Notes under the pieces: generated by a model
Seen by the model: the letters and a program-made list of their open reading frames with translations, nothing else
Databases searched by the model: none
Told to the model about the DNA's origin: nothing
Assembly: GCA_946478985.1 (NCBI GenBank)
Contig: CAMLDZ010000141.1
Location: 1 to 7,301 of the forward strand
Reading direction: 5' to 3'
DNA from: an uncultured Solimonas sp.
GTDB lineage: Bacteria > Pseudomonadota > Gammaproteobacteria > Nevskiales > Nevskiaceae
Length of the DNA: 7,301 nt
Program-made: the position numbers and the translations under genes
In this document: positions 5,752 to 7,301 of the stretch, piece after piece
How positions within the stretch are numbered: position 1 is the stretch's first letter
Layout: every line of letters starts with the position of its first letter

Positions 5752-7250
5752 TGGCCGTCACCCTGCCGCCGCCGCTGCCGCCGGAGCAGGCGCCGCTGGC
5801 CGAGATCCAGCAGCAGATTCCGCGCGCGCAGCTGCGCGCCGGCCGCTACCGCGTGCATCTGGTCGGCGAGATCGCCCTCGACATCGAGCGCATCGCCCAG
5901 GCGCTCGGCGTGGCCGACAGCGCCGAAACCGTGGCACGCGCCGTGGGCGACGCCTACCGCCAGGCGGGCCGCCTCGGCGCCCAGGTGCATTACGCCGCCG
6001 ACGGCGACGATCTCTACATCAGCGTCAGCGAGAAGCCTCTGCTCGGCGTCGCCGCCCCGCGCGAACTGGCGCCCTTCTTCCGCGGCGCCGACGAGCTGAG
6101 CGCAAGCGAGCTGGAGCCGCGGCGCATGCTCGCCAGCGCCTACGCGGAGCGTGCACGCATCGGCGCCCAGACCTCCCTGCAGCCGGCCAGCGACGGCTAC
6201 CTGCTCGATATCGAAGCCCAGGCGCTGGACCAGCGGCCCGCCCGCTTCAGCGCCGAGTTCGCCAACCCCGGCAACCGCTTCGCCGGCCGCTACTTCGCCG
6301 AGCTGGAAGGCAGCTATGCGGATCGCCACGGCGATCTGCTCACCGGCAGCTGGCGCAGCGCGCTGACGCATCTCAACGACGACGAGTTCGGAGCCGACGA
6401 CTACAACGAGGGCACGCTGAGTGCCAGCCGCGTCACGCCCATCGGCATCTTCGGCCTCACCGTGCGCGCACTCGACTACTCGCGCGACAAGGGCCTGCGC
6501 GTCGACGGCGATGTCGACGAAGCCGAGTTCGCCTGGCTCTATCCGCTGGCGGCGACGCAGCGCAGCGGCCTGATCGGCGAGCTGCGCTATCAGTACTCGG
6601 ATTATCGCGAGCGCCGCGGCCAAGAGCTGGAAACCAGCCTGCATGAGCGCTATCCGTCCGTGCAGGCCGGTCTGCTCTATCGCCGCGATGGTGTCGCGCC
6701 ACAAGACTGGGATTTCAGCCTCGGCCTCACCGCGCGCAAGGGCCTGCGCTCCGAACCCGTGGCCGGTGCCGGCGATCTCGACTTCCTGCTGTGGCGCCCC
6801 ACCGCCAGCCTCAATCGCGACCTCGGCGACAGCCTCGGCCTGGGCTTCAGCGTCTCATCGCAATACAGCGCGTACCGCCTGCCCGCGCAGGCGCAATGGG
6901 TACTCGGCGGGCTCGACAATCTGAGCGCGTACCTGCCAGGCGTGGCAATCGGCGACAGCGGCCTGCTTGCCCTGGCGGACCTGCAGATCGACGCCCCTGA
7001 CCTCTTCGGCCTGCGCGTGCTGCCACGCGTGTTCGCCGAATACGGCCTCGCGCATCTGCAACAGGCGCTTGCGGGTGAGCCGAGCACCGTGGAATTGGCC
7101 GACATCGGCGCCGAACTCGGCCTGCGCTGGCGCCCGCACCTGCGCGCCACGCTGAGCGCGGCGCTGCCGGTCTATGACCGTGGCATCGATGAACGGCGCC
7201 GGGAAGACAGCGAGGCGAAGCTGCTGTTTTCGGTCAAGGCCTTGTTCTGA
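5751..7250 (+). CDS. TpsB/ShlB/FhaC-like outer-membrane protein (POTRA region plus beta-barrel)
   Basis: TpsB proteins are Omp85-superfamily pores that export one large partner (TpsA) across the outer membrane. From ATG 5751 the product has 499 residues. A proline-rich start (LPPPLPPEQAPL) precedes a first POTRA-like domain (about 30-95, with YRVHLVGE and a YRQAGRLGAQVHY stretch). A second lies at about 99-156, then a barrel from about 160. The barrel opens with ANPGNRFAGRYF, close to the NxGxxxxGxY entry of TpsB barrels, and ends in LLFSVKALF with a C-terminal Phe, as barrel proteins do. GGLDNLSAYLPG..IGDSG (386-404) aligns with the L6 region, but the usual VRGY is LSAY and the conserved arginine is missing. 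No signal peptide follows ATG 5751. An open extension to ATG 5610 adds 47 residues, rich in Arg and also not a signal. Length is slightly below the usual 550-580. No TpsA gene is in view. Family is fairly sure; start and secretion role are not. Confidence 0.8.
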   Translation: MAVTLPPPLPPEQAPLAEIQQQIPRAQLRAGRYRVHLVGEIALDIERIAQALGVADSAETVARAVGDAYRQAGRLGAQVHYAADGDDLYISVSEKPLLGVAAPRELAPFFRGADELSASELEPRRMLASAYAERARIGAQTSLQPASDGYLLDIEAQALDQRPARFSAEFANPGNRFAGRYFAELEGSYADRHGDLLTGSWRSALTHLNDDEFGADDYNEGTLSASRVTPIGIFGLTVRALDYSRDKGLRVDGDVDEAEFAWLYPLAATQRSGLIGELRYQYSDYRERRGQELETSLHERYPSVQAGLLYRRDGVAPQDWDFSLGLTARKGLRSEPVAGAGDLDFLLWRPTASLNRDLGDSLGLGFSVSSQYSAYRLPAQAQWVLGGLDNLSAYLPGVAIGDSGLLALADLQIDAPDLFGLRVLPRVFAEYGLAHLQQALAGEPSTVELADIGAELGLRWRPHLRATLSAALPVYDRGIDERRREDSEAKLLFSVKALF

Positions 7251-7301
7251 GGCGAATAGCGCTGAGTGGCATCGCCGAAAGGTTGAATATCTCGTAACGC
7301 C
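7251..7301. other. Short non-coding tail after the TpsB-like gene
   Basis: These 51 bases contain no open frame or RNA gene that I can see. GGCGA (7251-7255) could pair with TCGCC (7273-7277) across a 17-base loop, too weak to call a terminator. The composition becomes less GC-rich toward the end, which would fit a promoter of a gene outside the window. Confidence 0.35.

Noticed and set aside
5688..6704. A 338-codon minus-strand open frame opposite the TpsB-like gene
   Set aside because: It is low-complexity Ala/Gly/Val translation without motifs, and it lies antisense to a recognisable barrel protein.
7251..7277. Intrinsic terminator after the TpsB-like gene
   Set aside because: The only stem is five base pairs with a 17-base loop and there is no T-run.

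Overview
The window is very G+C-rich, with strong G/C preference at third codon positions. It is tightly packed with genes: about 95% is coding, on both strands. A lipoprotein with a proteobacterial lipobox, a TpsB-like outer-membrane barrel ending in phenylalanine, and an ArnT-type glycosyltransferase all point to a Gram-negative proteobacterium. High-GC Gammaproteobacteria such as the Xanthomonadales/Nevskiales would fit. That placement is inference from protein style only; there is no rRNA or other marker here.

Bases 15-3404 (+): a compact three-gene operon with overlapping ends. It encodes a membrane-anchored family 2 glycosyltransferase of the polyprenyl-phosphate type, an ArnT/PMT-type (GT-C) membrane glycosyltransferase and a PAP2-type membrane phosphatase. 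The likely logic is that GT2 charges a polyprenyl phosphate with a sugar on the cytoplasmic face. After flipping, the ArnT-like enzyme moves the sugar onto a periplasmic acceptor (lipid A, another glycan or a protein). The PAP2 enzyme removes phosphate from lipid A or from a polyprenyl carrier. Sugar and acceptor cannot be read from the sequence, and no sugar-nucleotide gene or flippase is present here.

Bases 3405-3614: a non-coding gap between two convergent genes. It is filled by a cluster of GC-rich palindromes arranged as two inverted REP-like elements, including perfect 12-bp and 13-bp stems.

Bases 5549-3615 (-): a 644-residue CocE/NonD-type serine hydrolase (X-Pro dipeptidyl-peptidase S15-like) with a clear lipoprotein signal, an intact predicted Ser-Asp-His triad and a C-terminal jelly-roll region. 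It is probably an outer-membrane lipoprotein.

Bases 5550-5750: a divergent upstream region with no promoter I can name confidently. It carries a good ribosome binding site in front of a 13-codon reading frame, which ends in a TGATG overlap with the next gene.

Bases 5751-7250 (+): a TpsB/ShlB-like outer-membrane protein with POTRA-like N-terminal part and C-terminal beta-barrel. It has no recognisable signal peptide from any start, and the usual VRGY motif of the L6 loop is replaced by LSAY. No TpsA partner is visible. The last 51 bases hold no gene.

Nothing here is clearly a new defence or mobile system. The points most worth a second look are the glycosyltransferase/phosphatase cassette, the start region and motif loss of the TpsB-like gene, and the paired palindromes.
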